64,000 nt of DNA, taken from NCBI GenBank assembly GCA_036383255.1, contig DASVOS010000011.1:64007-128006 (forward strand). Direction: 5' to 3'. The notes beneath the pieces are model-generated. The model worked only from the letters and a program-made list of their open reading frames with translations, did no database searches and was not told the DNA's origin. How positions within the stretch are numbered: position 1 is the first letter of the stretch; every line of letters starts with the position of its first letter. The DNA comes from Gammaproteobacteria bacterium (GTDB taxonomy: Bacteria; Pseudomonadota; Gammaproteobacteria; Natronospirales; REEB76). Shown here in pieces: positions 1-8,982 of the stretch. Made by a program: the position numbers and the translations under genes.

Positions 1-357
1 TTGCTGCGCGGCGTTCTCGACGCCGCGTCCGCCGTAGGTGCATACGTAGGCCAGCGATTTCATCTCGCCGCGGTGGCGCGCGGCATAGCTCTGCATGGGC
101 GCCGCCAGGCGTTCCATCCAGACCGGCGCCGCCAGCACCACGGTGTCGTAGCCTTCCAGATGCCTCTCGTCTCCCACGATCGGCGGCCGGCGGTTGAACA
201 TCACGTCCAGCACGCAGCGCAGCGCGCCGAAGGCCCCGTCACGCGGATGACGGTCCCTGATGTCCTGCCGGTCCCAGCCGGTCATGCCCACGATCTCCTG
301 CACCAGGGATGCGGTGTAGCCGGAACGCGAATAGCAGACCACCAGCACCCGGCTCAT
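1..357 (-). CDS. Flavodoxin-like protein, 3' end outside window
   Basis: The minus-strand frame opens with ATG at 357 and stays open for 119 codons to the window edge, so the C-terminus is missing. The N-terminus reads MSRVLVVCYSRSGYTASLV. This is the beta-strand plus phosphate-binding loop of flavodoxins (usual pattern YSxTGNT), which cradles the FMN phosphate. A later stretch, TVVLAAPVWMERLAAPM, fits the second flavin-contacting loop. The start overlaps the stop of the upstream CBS gene by four bases (ATGA), so the two are translationally coupled. A redox or quinone-protection role is inferred only from the fold and the low-oxygen neighbourhood. Confidence 0.8.
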   Translation of the reverse strand, partial: MSRVLVVCYSRSGYTASLVQEIVGMTGWDRQDIRDRHPRDGAFGALRCVLDVMFNRRPPIVGDERHLEGYDTVVLAAPVWMERLAAPMQSYAARHRGEMKSLAYVCTYGGRGVENAAQQ

Positions 358-803
358 GCGCGCGACTCCGCTTCCTGGCGGCGCTGCTCACCGACGATCG
401 CGGCCACGGTGCCGAGGTTGGAGGCCATGAGTTGCAGCACGTCGTCGAGGGCGAAGATGCCGATCAGGTTGCGGCGCCTGTCCACCACCGGCACCCGCCG
501 CACGCCCAGGTCGCGCATCGCGTCCAGGGTGTCCTGGATCTCATCCTCCTCGGAGGCCACCAGGGGGTCCTGGCTCATGATGTCGGCGACGGTGAGCCCG
601 TCCGGGTCCACCCTCTTGGCCACCACCTCGACCACGATGTCACGGTCCGTGACGATGCCCACCGGCTCCCGGTCGGGATCGCCGGACGCGGTCACCACCA
701 GGTCGCCCACGTGGTACTTGCGCATCAGTTCCGCGGCGCGCTGCGCCGTCTCATCCGCGGTGATGTAGATCACCACCCGGTTGCATACGTCTCCGATGTT
801 CAT
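354..803 (-). CDS. Two-CBS-domain protein
   Basis: A 149-residue protein built almost entirely of two CBS repeats. The first covers roughly residues 5-65 (IVTDRDIVVEVVAK), the second roughly 70-130 (DLGVRRVPVVDRRRNLIGIF). Such stand-alone pairs bind adenine nucleotides and act as energy or redox sensors; the partner here is unknown. I chose ATG 803 over the upstream in-frame ATG at 839 because MNIGDV fits family starts and a GAGGG ribosome site lies about ten bases before it. It is first in an operon with the flavodoxin-like gene. An FNR-like box lies 71 bases upstream. Confidence 0.85.
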   Translation of the reverse strand: MNIGDVCNRVVIYITADETAQRAAELMRKYHVGDLVVTASGDPDREPVGIVTDRDIVVEVVAKRVDPDGLTVADIMSQDPLVASEEDEIQDTLDAMRDLGVRRVPVVDRRRNLIGIFALDDVLQLMASNLGTVAAIVGEQRRQEAESRA

Positions 804-873
804 GACTGCGCCCTCATGGAAGCCGCGATGCGGCTGCATGGGGCTAAGGTAGGCTCCCGCCGGCCCGGGTGCC

Positions 874-887
874 TTGATCTGGGTCAG
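874..887 (-). promoter_or_regulatory. FNR/Anr-like box upstream of CBS-flavodoxin pair
   Basis: Read on the minus strand the site is CTGACCCAGATCAA. It matches the FNR/Anr consensus TTGAT-N4-ATCAA at eight of ten positions. It abuts the stop codon of the Pat-like gene and lies 71 bases before the CBS start, which suits class II activation. It resembles the boxes at 3645 and 11317. Binding is inferred. Confidence 0.5.
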
Positions 888-3578
888 CTACGGGGCGCCC
901 CGGCGCAGGGGCAGGCTGACCCGCACCACCCCGGGCTGGTCCGGCAGCACGGCCTCCCGGAAACCCAGCTTCCGGCACAGGCCGCGCATGGCGGCGTTGT
1001 CCGCCAGCACCACCCCGAACAGCTCGCCGATGCCCTCGCCGCGCGCGTAGTCAGCGAGGCGCTGCAGCATCTGCGAGCCCAGTCCCCGGCGCGCATAGGC
1101 CTGGCGCACCAGCAGCGCGAACTCCGCGTGTTCCCGCCCGGGATCGGCCGCGAGCCGCGCCACGCCCTCGATCCCGGCGGTGCCCGGCGCGCCCGGCCCG
1201 GTCAGCACCAGCGCCATCTCCCGGTCGTAGTCGATCTGGGTGAGCCGCGCCGCCAGCGTGTGAGGGAAAGCCTTCATGGGCACATGGAAGCGCTGGCGCA
1301 CCTCCTCCGGTGTCAGCAGGTCGAAGGTGCGGGCCAGGGCCGGCTCATCCTCCGGCACGATCGGCCGCAGCCGGAAACGCTCCCCGTCGCGCGCGGTCAG
1401 CGTCTGCTCCAGTTGCCGCGGATAGGGGCGGATCGCGAGCCGCGCGCCGCCGGGCGCGGCCGCCGGCCCGAGCTTGACCCGCGCGTCCAGCGCCAGCACT
1501 CCGGCGGAATCCGCGAGCAGCGGGTTGATGTCCAGTTCCGCCACCTCCGGCAGGTCCGCCGCGAGCTGCGCGAGCTTCACCAGCGTCAGCGCCACCGCGT
1601 CCAGGTCCGCCGGCGGCCGGTTGCGGTAGCCCTCGAGCAGCTTGTGCACCCGCGTGCCGCGCATGAGTTCGCGCGCCAGGTGCAGGTTTAGGGGCGGCAG
1701 GCCCAGGGACTTGTCGTCGAGTACTTCCACTGCGGTGCCGCCCTGGCCGAACAGGATCACGGGGCCGAACTGCCGGTCGCTGACGATGCCGGCGATGAGC
1801 TCCTGTGCCTGCGGACGCTTCACCATCGCCTGTACCGAGAAGCCGGCAAGCCGCGCCTCGGGATGGCTGCGCTGCAATGCCCCGCGCATGCGGCGCGCGG
1901 CCTCGCGCACGGCGTCCGCGTCCGGCAGGTCCAGCATCACGCCGCCCACGTCGGACTTGTGCGTGATATCAGGCGACACGATCTTGAGCGCATAGGGTCC
2001 GGAGAACTTGCGCGCCGCCTCCGCGGCGGCGTCCGGATCCGGCGCGAGACGCGTCGGTACCGTCGGGATCGCGTAGGCCGCCAGCAGCTCCTTGGACTCC
2101 ACCTCCGAGAGCCAGGCGCGGCTCTCCGCGAGCGCCGCCTGCAGTATGCGTCTCGCGCCCGCCGTGTCCGGCTCGAACTCCGCCGGCAGCGACGGCGGCG
2201 TCTGCATCAGCATCTCCTGGTTGCGCCTGTAGTCCGCGAGGTGCATGAAGGCCCGCACCGCCTGCTCCGGCGTCTCGAAGTTCGGCACGCCGCGGCCGGA
2301 CAGCACGCGCCGTGCCTCCATCACCGATTCGCCGCCCACCCAGCTCGCCAGGATCGCCGGGCCTTGCCGCGCTGCGGCCATGTCCGCCACCGCCGCCGCG
2401 GCCTCGCCGGGATCGCTCACTCCGGTGGGGCAGTAGAGCGCCAGCACCGCGTCCACCTCCGGCGCCGCCGCCAGCGCCTGCAGCGCCGCGCGGTAGCGCG
2501 CACCGTCCGCGTCGCCGATGATGTCCACGGGATTGGCGCGCGACCAGGTGGCGGGCAGCGACGCATCCAGCGCCGCGAGCGTCGCGCCCGGCAGCGCGGC
2601 CAGCCGGCCGCCGCATTCCATGAGCGCGTCCGTCGCCATCACCCCCATGCCGCCGCCGTTGGTGAGGATCGCCAGGCGGTCCCCGCGCGGCGGCTCCTTC
2701 AGCGTCAGCACGTCCACAGCGTCGAACAGCGCCGCCAGGTCCGGCACCCGCAGCATACCGGCGCGGCGGAACGCCGCGTCGTACACCGCATCTGCGCCGG
2801 CCAGCGCGCCGGTATGGGTCGCGGCGGCCCGCGCCGCCGCCTCGTGCCGTCCGCTCTTCACCACGATCACCGGCTTGATGCGCGCGGCGGCACGCGCGGC
2901 GGACATGAACTTGCGCGTGTGCACCACGCCCTCGATGTACAGCAGGATCGCCCGGGTGCCGCCGTCGCCCGCCAGATAGTCCAAGAGGTCCGCGAAGTCC
3001 ACGTCCGCCATGTCGCCCAGCGAGATCATGTGCGAGAAACCGATGCCGCGCGGCTGTGCCCAATCCAGCACCGCGGTGAGCAGGGCCCCGGACTGGGTGA
3101 TGAACGCGGTGTGGCCCGGCCGCGCCGCGCTGCGGCTGAAGCTCGCGTTCAGGCCGCGCCCCGGGATCAGCATGCCGATGCAGTTCGGCCCGATGATGCG
3201 CAGCCCATGGGGACGCGCCGCGTCCAGCATCGCCTGCTGCAGGGCCTCGCCCGCACCGGCGCGCTCACCGAAACCGGCGCTTACCACGATCGCGGCGCGC
3301 GTGCCGCGCGCCCCGAGTTCATGCACCAGACCCGGCACGGTGCCGGCGGGCGTGCAGATCACCGCGAGCTCCGGCGCCTCCGGCAACGAGGCCACGTCCG
3401 GCCAGCAGGGCCGGCCTTCGATGGCCGTGTGCTTGGGATTGACGAGATAGACGGGCCCCTGGAACTGTCCGGCCAGGTTGCGGGCCAGCACGTAGCCCAC
3501 CTTCGCGGGATGGGTGCTGGCTCCCACCAGGGCCACGCTGCGGGGCTGCAGCAGGCAGGCCAGGTTGCGCGTGGTCAC
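888..3578 (-). CDS. Pat-type acyl-CoA synthetase (NDP-forming)/GNAT lysine acetyltransferase
   Basis: About 896 residues, close to the usual length of Pat/PatZ (YfiQ) proteins, which acetylate lysines of metabolic enzymes such as acetyl-CoA synthetase. The order is a CoA-binding domain (SVALVGASTHPAKVGYVLAR), a succinyl-CoA-synthetase-like middle part, an ATP-grasp domain (KIVSPDITHKSDVGGV), then a C-terminal GNAT domain with acetyl-CoA loop RRGLGSQM. GTG 3578 was chosen because VTTRNLACLLQ begins the conserved region and GGGAGA sits just upstream; the reading frame is open further but has no homology. THTGALAG keeps a histidine at the position used for phosphoryl transfer in ADP-forming synthetases. 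It is divergent from the UspE-like gene. Confidence 0.9.
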   Translation of the reverse strand: MTTRNLACLLQPRSVALVGASTHPAKVGYVLARNLAGQFQGPVYLVNPKHTAIEGRPCWPDVASLPEAPELAVICTPAGTVPGLVHELGARGTRAAIVVSAGFGERAGAGEALQQAMLDAARPHGLRIIGPNCIGMLIPGRGLNASFSRSAARPGHTAFITQSGALLTAVLDWAQPRGIGFSHMISLGDMADVDFADLLDYLAGDGGTRAILLYIEGVVHTRKFMSAARAAARIKPVIVVKSGRHEAAARAAATHTGALAGADAVYDAAFRRAGMLRVPDLAALFDAVDVLTLKEPPRGDRLAILTNGGGMGVMATDALMECGGRLAALPGATLAALDASLPATWSRANPVDIIGDADGARYRAALQALAAAPEVDAVLALYCPTGVSDPGEAAAAVADMAAARQGPAILASWVGGESVMEARRVLSGRGVPNFETPEQAVRAFMHLADYRRNQEMLMQTPPSLPAEFEPDTAGARRILQAALAESRAWLSEVESKELLAAYAIPTVPTRLAPDPDAAAEAARKFSGPYALKIVSPDITHKSDVGGVMLDLPDADAVREAARRMRGALQRSHPEARLAGFSVQAMVKRPQAQELIAGIVSDRQFGPVILFGQGGTAVEVLDDKSLGLPPLNLHLARELMRGTRVHKLLEGYRNRPPADLDAVALTLVKLAQLAADLPEVAELDINPLLADSAGVLALDARVKLGPAAAPGGARLAIRPYPRQLEQTLTARDGERFRLRPIVPEDEPALARTFDLLTPEEVRQRFHVPMKAFPHTLAARLTQIDYDREMALVLTGPGAPGTAGIEGVARLAADPGREHAEFALLVRQAYARRGLGSQMLQRLADYARGEGIGELFGVVLADNAAMRGLCRKLGFREAVLPDQPGVVRVSLPLRRGAP

Positions 3579-3644
3579 GTCCCAAGTCTCCCTTTTCCGA
3601 TGCTTAATCCTACGCCGCCGGCGGGCCGCGCCGGGGCCGCTCCC

Positions 3645-3658
3645 TTGACCTAGATCAT
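3645..3658 (+). promoter_or_regulatory. FNR/Anr-like box upstream of usp-cyc2-cyd operon
   Basis: TTGACCTAGATCAT, eight of ten matches to TTGAT-N4-ATCAA. It lies between the divergent Pat-like gene (start 3578) and the UspE-like gene (start 3717). From its position it could drive the whole eight-gene respiratory operon, and possibly Pat as well. E. coli uspE and cydAB are known to respond to oxygen regulators, which agrees with this reading. Confidence 0.6.
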
Positions 3659-3716
3659 CGCCCGCCGGGCCGCGCGGGCCCAAGCTGGCAACGTCGCAAT
3701 CTGGAATGGAGCGCCC

Positions 3717-4664
3717 ATGAGCAAGCAACCCCGGATCATGGTGATCATGGAGGGCAAGCCGCGCCACAGCCCGGCGCTGCTGCGCGCCCTGTCCTTGGCC
3801 ATCCGCATGGGCGCCAGCCTGCACCTGCGCTCTTTCGACTACCTGCGCAGCCTCGAGCACGCGGCGAGCCGCGGTTTCGACCTATCTGCCTACCTGCGGG
3901 GCCGCCGCGCGGAGCTCGAGGAGTTCGCCGGGACTCTCCCCGCCGAAGGCGCCCCGATCGATACCCAGGTCGTCTGGGGCCGGCCGCTGGCCGAGAAGAT
4001 CATCTACGAGGTGCTGGCCCTCGAGCCGGACCTCGTCATCAAGGACGCCCCCGGACACACCGACCCCCGCCACACGCTGCTGGACAGCATCGACTGGCAC
4101 CTCCTCAACGAGTGCCCGGCGCCGCTGATGCTGGTGCGTCCGCGTGCCGCGAGCCTGCCGCGCCGCATCGTCGCGGCGGTGGATCCGCTGGACGAGCATG
4201 GCAAGCCTCACGCGCTCAACGACCGCATCGTGGGCACCGCCGCGGCCCTCGCCGCCCAGTGCGGCGCCGAGCTCGACGTGGTGAATGCGTTCGAATACGT
4301 CCCGGCCGCCGGCGAGTGGGAATATGCCGGCCTGATGCCGGACCTCACCCTCTACGGCGAGCTGCGCAAGGTGCACGCCGAGGGGCTGTACCGGCTCGGC
4401 AAGGACCACGGCGTCCCGCCCGCGCACATGCACATCCTTGACGGCGAGGCCGCCTACTGCGTCACCGGGTTCGCCCGGCAGCACGGTGCCGACCTCGTGG
4501 TGATGGGCAGCATCTACCGCACCGGTCTCAAGCAGCTCTTCCTCGGCAGCACCGCAGAGGGCGTCTTCGACACGTTGCCCTGTGATGTGCTGCTCATCAA
4601 GCCGGACGGGTTCGCCGCCGAGCTGCAGTCCCTGCTCGAGCAGGGCAAGGCCCGGGCCGCCTGA
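3717..4664 (+). CDS. Tandem universal stress protein, UspE-like
   Basis: 315 residues with two UspA-type domains, about 1-145 and 150-310. Length and tandem build match UspE. The second domain ends in MGSIYRTGLKQLFLGSTAEGV, the position of the nucleotide-binding motif G-x2-G-x9-G-S/T. The second glycine is replaced by tyrosine, so ATP binding is uncertain. The first domain carries the KDAPGHTD-type linker seen in UspE relatives. It is the first gene of the operon, only 34 bases before the Cyc2-like gene, and lies 58 bases downstream of an FNR-like box. A role in low-oxygen or redox stress is inferred from family and position. Confidence 0.88.
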   Translation: MSKQPRIMVIMEGKPRHSPALLRALSLAIRMGASLHLRSFDYLRSLEHAASRGFDLSAYLRGRRAELEEFAGTLPAEGAPIDTQVVWGRPLAEKIIYEVLALEPDLVIKDAPGHTDPRHTLLDSIDWHLLNECPAPLMLVRPRAASLPRRIVAAVDPLDEHGKPHALNDRIVGTAAALAAQCGAELDVVNAFEYVPAAGEWEYAGLMPDLTLYGELRKVHAEGLYRLGKDHGVPPAHMHILDGEAAYCVTGFARQHGADLVVMGSIYRTGLKQLFLGSTAEGVFDTLPCDVLLIKPDGFAAELQSLLEQGKARAA

Positions 4665-4698
4665 CGGCATGACGCATGGCAAAAAAAGGGAACACACC

Positions 4699-6039
4699 AT
4701 GAACCACTTCGACTTCAGCCGCCTCGGCTTGCGCCTTGCGCTGCTGCTCGCGGCCCTGTCGCTGGCCCCCCAGGCCCTCGCGGTGCCAAGCTTCGCCCGC
4801 CAGACGGGGCTTGCCTGCAACATCTGCCACAGCACGCCCCCGGAGCTTACCTCCTTCGGCAGGCTGTTCAAGCTGAACGGTTACGTGCTCACCGGCATCA
4901 AGCAGATCCAGTCGGGTGAGTCCGGCCAGAACCTCAGTATCAACGAGCTGCCGCCGTTGTCCGCCATGGTGCAGATCGCGGACACGCTCACCAACAAATC
5001 GCAACCCGGCTCGCAGAACGGCAACCTGCAGTTCCCGGCGCAACTCAGCCTGTTCTATGCAGGCGCCATCTCCACCAACATGGGCGCCTTCGCGCAGCTC
5101 ACCTATACCCAGGCTGACGATCACTTCAGCATGGACCTGGCGGATGTGCGCTACGCGGACCATGCCGAGTGGTTCGGGTCCGACACCATCTACGGCATCA
5201 CCGTCAACAACGGTCCCACCATCGAGGACGTATGGAACTCCACCTCTGCCTGGGGGTTCCCCTGGTTCGGTTCCGAGGTGGCCCCGGCACCCTCCGCCGC
5301 GCCGCTTCTGGGCGGCGTGCTGAGCGGGCCGGGCAGCGTGGCCGGCGCCGGTGCCTATGCCTTCTGGGATGACCGCGTCTACGCGCTGTTCAGCCTCTAT
5401 CGCGCCTCACCCACTGGGGCGGCCCAGCCCATCTCGGATGCCGGCGCCATCTCAGGCGTCGCGCCCTACTGGCGGCTCGCCTACCAGTGGAACGGCGGCA
5501 ACCCCCTCGAAGTGGGCCTCTACGGCATGCACGCCTCGGTGGACCAGGGCTTCTCGGGTGCCGGCGCACCGGACCTGAACGACGGCTACACCGACTACGG
5601 TGTGGACGCGCAGTATGAGATTGCCATGGGCGGCAACATGTTGTCGCTGTACGGTACCTACATACACGAGAAGCAGGCGCTCGAGTCCAGCCATGCTGCC
5701 GGTGCCAGCAACCTCGACGATACCCTCAATAGCCTGAACCTGAACGGCCGCTACCATTTCGACTCGACACAGGCTGTGGGTCTCGGCTACTTCTCGACGA
5801 CCGGCACCACCGACTCGCTGCTGTACGCGCCGGCCGACATCTCCGGCTCCGCTACCGGCTCGCCTGACAGCAAAGGCTGGACACTGCAGTACGTCTACTT
5901 GCCGCGCCAGAACGTGCAGCTCGCCGTACAGTACACCCTGTACGACAAGTTCAACGGCGGCAGCAACAACTACGACGGCAGCGGCCGGAACGCCTCCGAC
6001 AACGACACCCTGTTCCTGCTGCTGTGGGTGCTGTGGTGA
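4699..6039 (+). CDS. Cyc2-like outer-membrane monohaem cytochrome-porin fusion
   Basis: 446 residues. A signal peptide (about 1-24, ending PQALA) is followed directly by AVPSFARQTGLACNICH. This matches the motif AxPxFARQTGxxCxxCH described for Cyc2, the outer-membrane Fe(II)-oxidising cytochrome, including one haem site. The next residues, FGRLFKLNGYVL, also fit. The remaining roughly 380 residues alternate polar and aromatic strands and end in tryptophan, as an outer-membrane beta-barrel should. ATG 4699 follows AAAGGGA; an earlier in-frame ATG at 4669 gives no signal peptide. It lies between uspE-like and cydP. Close Cyc2 relatives occur outside iron oxidisers, so extracellular electron uptake is plausible but not proven. 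Confidence 0.72.
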   Translation: MNHFDFSRLGLRLALLLAALSLAPQALAVPSFARQTGLACNICHSTPPELTSFGRLFKLNGYVLTGIKQIQSGESGQNLSINELPPLSAMVQIADTLTNKSQPGSQNGNLQFPAQLSLFYAGAISTNMGAFAQLTYTQADDHFSMDLADVRYADHAEWFGSDTIYGITVNNGPTIEDVWNSTSAWGFPWFGSEVAPAPSAAPLLGGVLSGPGSVAGAGAYAFWDDRVYALFSLYRASPTGAAQPISDAGAISGVAPYWRLAYQWNGGNPLEVGLYGMHASVDQGFSGAGAPDLNDGYTDYGVDAQYEIAMGGNMLSLYGTYIHEKQALESSHAAGASNLDDTLNSLNLNGRYHFDSTQAVGLGYFSTTGTTDSLLYAPADISGSATGSPDSKGWTLQYVYLPRQNVQLAVQYTLYDKFNGGSNNYDGSGRNASDNDTLFLLLWVLW

Positions 6040-6101
6040 TCGCGCACCGCGGCCCGGTTGTGGCGCCTGGTGAGCGACTCCTGCATAAGGAGCTCACCCC
6101 C

Positions 6102-6248
6102 GTGCTCCTCCTCAAACTCGCTGCTATGAGCCTGCTCTGGTACCTGTTCTTCGGCCCCTCCCACACCGTGCGGGTCACGCCGGACAAGGTGGGCACGGCC
6201 GTGTTCGGCGCGCCGGCCGCGCCACCCGCTTCCCCACCCCGGAGTTGA
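6102..6248 (+). CDS. cydP: CydP, small cytochrome bd-associated subunit
   Basis: A 48-residue protein with one N-terminal membrane helix (LLLKLAAMSLLWYLFF), then a short tail HTVRVTPDKVGTAVFG. This is the layout of CydP proteins encoded just before cydA. GTG 6102 was chosen because AAGGAG stands at the right distance; the frame is open back to 6024, inside the end of the Cyc2-like gene, without similarity. The stop is three bases before cydA. It likely binds and stabilises the oxidase in the inner membrane. Confidence 0.72.
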   Translation: MLLLKLAAMSLLWYLFFGPSHTVRVTPDKVGTAVFGAPAAPPASPPRS

Positions 6249-6251
6249 TGC

Positions 6252-7829
6252 ATGGATTCCCTCGATCCGGTCATGCTCTCGCGCCTGCAGTTCGCCCTGA
6301 CGGCGCTCTACCATTTCCTGTTCGTGCCGCTGACCCTCGGCCTCGCCTTCATCCTCGCCATCATGGAGTCGGTGTACGTCATGACCAGCCGGGAGATCTG
6401 GAAGGACATGACCCGCTTCTGGGGCAAGCTGTTCGGCATCAACTTCGCCATGGGCGTCGCCACCGGCATCACCATGGAGTTCCAGTTCGGCACCAACTGG
6501 GCCTACTACTCCCACTACGTGGGCGACATCTTCGGCGTGCCGCTGGCCATCGAGGGCCTGATGGCGTTCTTCCTCGAGTCCACCTTTGTCGGCCTGTTCT
6601 TCTTCGGCTGGGACCGGCTGTCGCGGGTGCAGCACCTCATGGTCACCTGGCTGGTGGCGCTGGGCTCCAACCTCTCGGCGCTGTGGATCCTGATTGCCAA
6701 CGGCTGGATGCAGAACCCCGTGGGCGCGGCCTTCAACTACCGGACCATGCGCATGGAAGTGACCAGCATGGCCGAGGTGATCTTCAACCCGGTGGCCCAG
6801 GCCAAGTTCGTGCACACCGTGAGCGCAGGGTACGTGGTGGGCGCCATGTTCGTGCTCTCCATCAGCGCCTTCTACCTGCTGCGGGGCCGCCACGTGGCGT
6901 TCGCCAAGCGCTCACTGGCGGTGGCCGCCAGCTTCGGCCTCGCGGCCTCCCTCTCGGTGGTGGTGCTGGGCGACGAGAGCGGTTACCTCACGACCCAGGA
7001 CCAGAAGATGAAGCTCGCGGCCATCGAGGCCGAGTGGCATACCGAGCCTGCACCGGCGAGCTTCACGCTGTTCGGCATCCCGGACCAGGCGGCCCACGAG
7101 ACGCGCTACGCGGTGAAGGTGCCCTGGGTGCTGGGCCTCATCGCGACCCGGTCCGCCGACGAGCCGGTGCTGGGCATCGACGACCTGACCAAGCGCTCCC
7201 GTGAGCGCGTGCACGACGGCGTGCTGGCCTACTACGCGCTGCAGGAGCTCAAGGTCCACCCCGAAGATACCGCCGCCAAGGCCACCTTCGACGCATACCA
7301 GAAGGACCTGGGCTATGCCCTGCTATTGACCATGGACGGCGTGGACCCGCTGCGGGCCACCGACGCCGATCTCGACCGGGCCGCCGCGCGCACCGTGCCC
7401 AAGGTCTCCGCCCTCTTCTGGTCGTTCCGCATCATGGTGGGCCTGGGCCTCCTGTTCATCTTCCTGTTCGCGTTCGCGTTCTGGGTCTCGGCCACCCAAC
7501 GCTTCGAGCGCTACCGCTGGTTCCTGCGCCTCGCGTTCTACGCGTTGCCGCTGCCCTGGATCTCCACCGAGCTCGGCTGGGTGGTGGCGGAAGTCGGGCG
7601 CCAGCCCTGGGTCATCGAGGGCGTGCTGCCCACCCAGCTAGCAGCTTCCAGTATTTCAGGTTTGCAGGTGCTGGGAAGCCTCTCGGGATTCGTGCTGTTC
7701 TACTCCGCTCTGGCGGTGGTGGACGCCTTCCTCATGCGCCGCTACATCCTGTTCGGACCGGATGATGTACTGGCCAAGACCATCGTCGCACCCGAAGAAC
7801 GCCGCGCGCTGCGCGCGCAGGAGGCCTGA
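6252..7829 (+). CDS. cydA: Cytochrome bd quinol oxidase subunit I
   Basis: 525 residues. The N-terminus SRLQFALTALYHFLFVPLTLG carries the histidine ligand of haem b595. FVHTVSAGYV carries the histidine of haem b558 and FRIMVGLG its methionine. GRQPW is present. The quinol (Q) loop after DESGY is long and matches the E. coli-type L-subfamily, not the short CIO type. The enzyme oxidises quinol and reduces oxygen to water with high affinity in the inner membrane. Two bases separate it from cydB, and cydX follows, so the oxidase set is complete. Confidence 0.97.
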   Translation: MDSLDPVMLSRLQFALTALYHFLFVPLTLGLAFILAIMESVYVMTSREIWKDMTRFWGKLFGINFAMGVATGITMEFQFGTNWAYYSHYVGDIFGVPLAIEGLMAFFLESTFVGLFFFGWDRLSRVQHLMVTWLVALGSNLSALWILIANGWMQNPVGAAFNYRTMRMEVTSMAEVIFNPVAQAKFVHTVSAGYVVGAMFVLSISAFYLLRGRHVAFAKRSLAVAASFGLAASLSVVVLGDESGYLTTQDQKMKLAAIEAEWHTEPAPASFTLFGIPDQAAHETRYAVKVPWVLGLIATRSADEPVLGIDDLTKRSRERVHDGVLAYYALQELKVHPEDTAAKATFDAYQKDLGYALLLTMDGVDPLRATDADLDRAAARTVPKVSALFWSFRIMVGLGLLFIFLFAFAFWVSATQRFERYRWFLRLAFYALPLPWISTELGWVVAEVGRQPWVIEGVLPTQLAASSISGLQVLGSLSGFVLFYSALAVVDAFLMRRYILFGPDDVLAKTIVAPEERRALRAQEA

Positions 7830-7831
7830 CC

Positions 7832-8965
7832 ATGGACTACGAGACTCTACGCCTCATCTGGTGGCTGTTCCTCACGGTGCTTCTCACCGGCTTCGCCGTC
7901 ATGGACGGCTTCGACCTCGGCGTCGCCGCGCAGCTCCTCTACGTGGCCCGCGACGACCAGGAGCGGCGCGTCACCCTCAACAGCATCGGTCCGGTCTGGG
8001 ACGGCAACCAGGTGTGGTTCATCCTGGGCGGCGGCGCGGCCTTCGCCGCCTTCCCCATGCTCTATGCGGTGGCGTTCTCCGGCTTCTACGCCGCCATGTT
8101 CCTGGTGCTGCTGACCTTCATCGTGCGGCCGGTGGGCTTCGACTTCCGCAGCAAGCTCAACGCCACCGCCTGGCGGCACACTTGGGACCGCCTGCTGAGC
8201 GGAGCCGCCATCGCCGCAGCGCTGCTGTTCGGCGTCGCAGTGGGCAACCTGTTCCTCGGCGTGCCGTTCAGCTTCGACTCCGAGCTGCGCATGAGCTATG
8301 CCGGCGGCCTACTGGACCTCATCAAGCCCTTCCCGCTCCTGTGCGGCGTGGCCTCGCTGGCCATGCTGCTCATGCACGGCGCCGCCTATCTCGGCATCAA
8401 GACCGAGGGCGAGGTGGCGGATCGCGCGCGGCGCGTGCTGCTGGCCGGCTCCGCGGTGCTGGTGGTGGCGCTCATCGTCGGGGGTTTCTGGGTCTCGCGC
8501 ATGGACGGCTACATGATCCAGGGCACGCTCGACCCGAACGGGCCCTCCAACCCGCTGCTCAAGAGCGTCGTCCAAGTACGCGGCGCGTGGCTCGCGAACT
8601 ACAACGCCCACGGCTGGATGATCCTGGCTCCGGTGCTGGCCTACCTCGGCGCCTTCATCGCCGCCGGCAGCGCCGTGGCGCGCAACGAGATCACGGCGTT
8701 CCTGGGCTCGGCCCTCGCCGTCGCCGGCACCATCTTCACCGCCGGCCTCGCGCTGTTCCCGTTCCTGCTGCCCTCGAGCCTCAACCCTTCCCACAGCCTC
8801 ACGATCTGGGACGCCTCCTCCAGCCAGCACACCCTGTTCATCATGGTGGTGGCGGTGGCGATGTTCCTGCCGGTAGTGATCCTCTACACGAGCTGGGTGT
8901 TCCGGGTGCTGCGCGGCAAGGTGACCACGGCCTACGTGGGCCACAACGACCACAACCTCTACTGA
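7832..8965 (+). CDS. cydB: Cytochrome bd quinol oxidase subunit II
   Basis: 377 residues with the start MDYETLRLIWWLFLTVLLTG and FAVMDGFDLG, the family signature. WDGNQVWFILGGG and the late SLTIWDASSSQHTL are also typical CydB blocks. About eight to nine membrane helices are apparent. It pairs with CydA as the second large subunit. It is followed after 17 bases by cydX. Confidence 0.97.
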   Translation: MDYETLRLIWWLFLTVLLTGFAVMDGFDLGVAAQLLYVARDDQERRVTLNSIGPVWDGNQVWFILGGGAAFAAFPMLYAVAFSGFYAAMFLVLLTFIVRPVGFDFRSKLNATAWRHTWDRLLSGAAIAAALLFGVAVGNLFLGVPFSFDSELRMSYAGGLLDLIKPFPLLCGVASLAMLLMHGAAYLGIKTEGEVADRARRVLLAGSAVLVVALIVGGFWVSRMDGYMIQGTLDPNGPSNPLLKSVVQVRGAWLANYNAHGWMILAPVLAYLGAFIAAGSAVARNEITAFLGSALAVAGTIFTAGLALFPFLLPSSLNPSHSLTIWDASSSQHTLFIMVVAVAMFLPVVILYTSWVFRVLRGKVTTAYVGHNDHNLY

Positions 8966-8982
8966 GAGCCAAGGAGACTCGC

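Noticed and set aside
1863-3653. A 596-codon open frame on the plus strand
   Set aside because: Antisense shadow of the Pat-like gene; arginine-rich composition without any motif.
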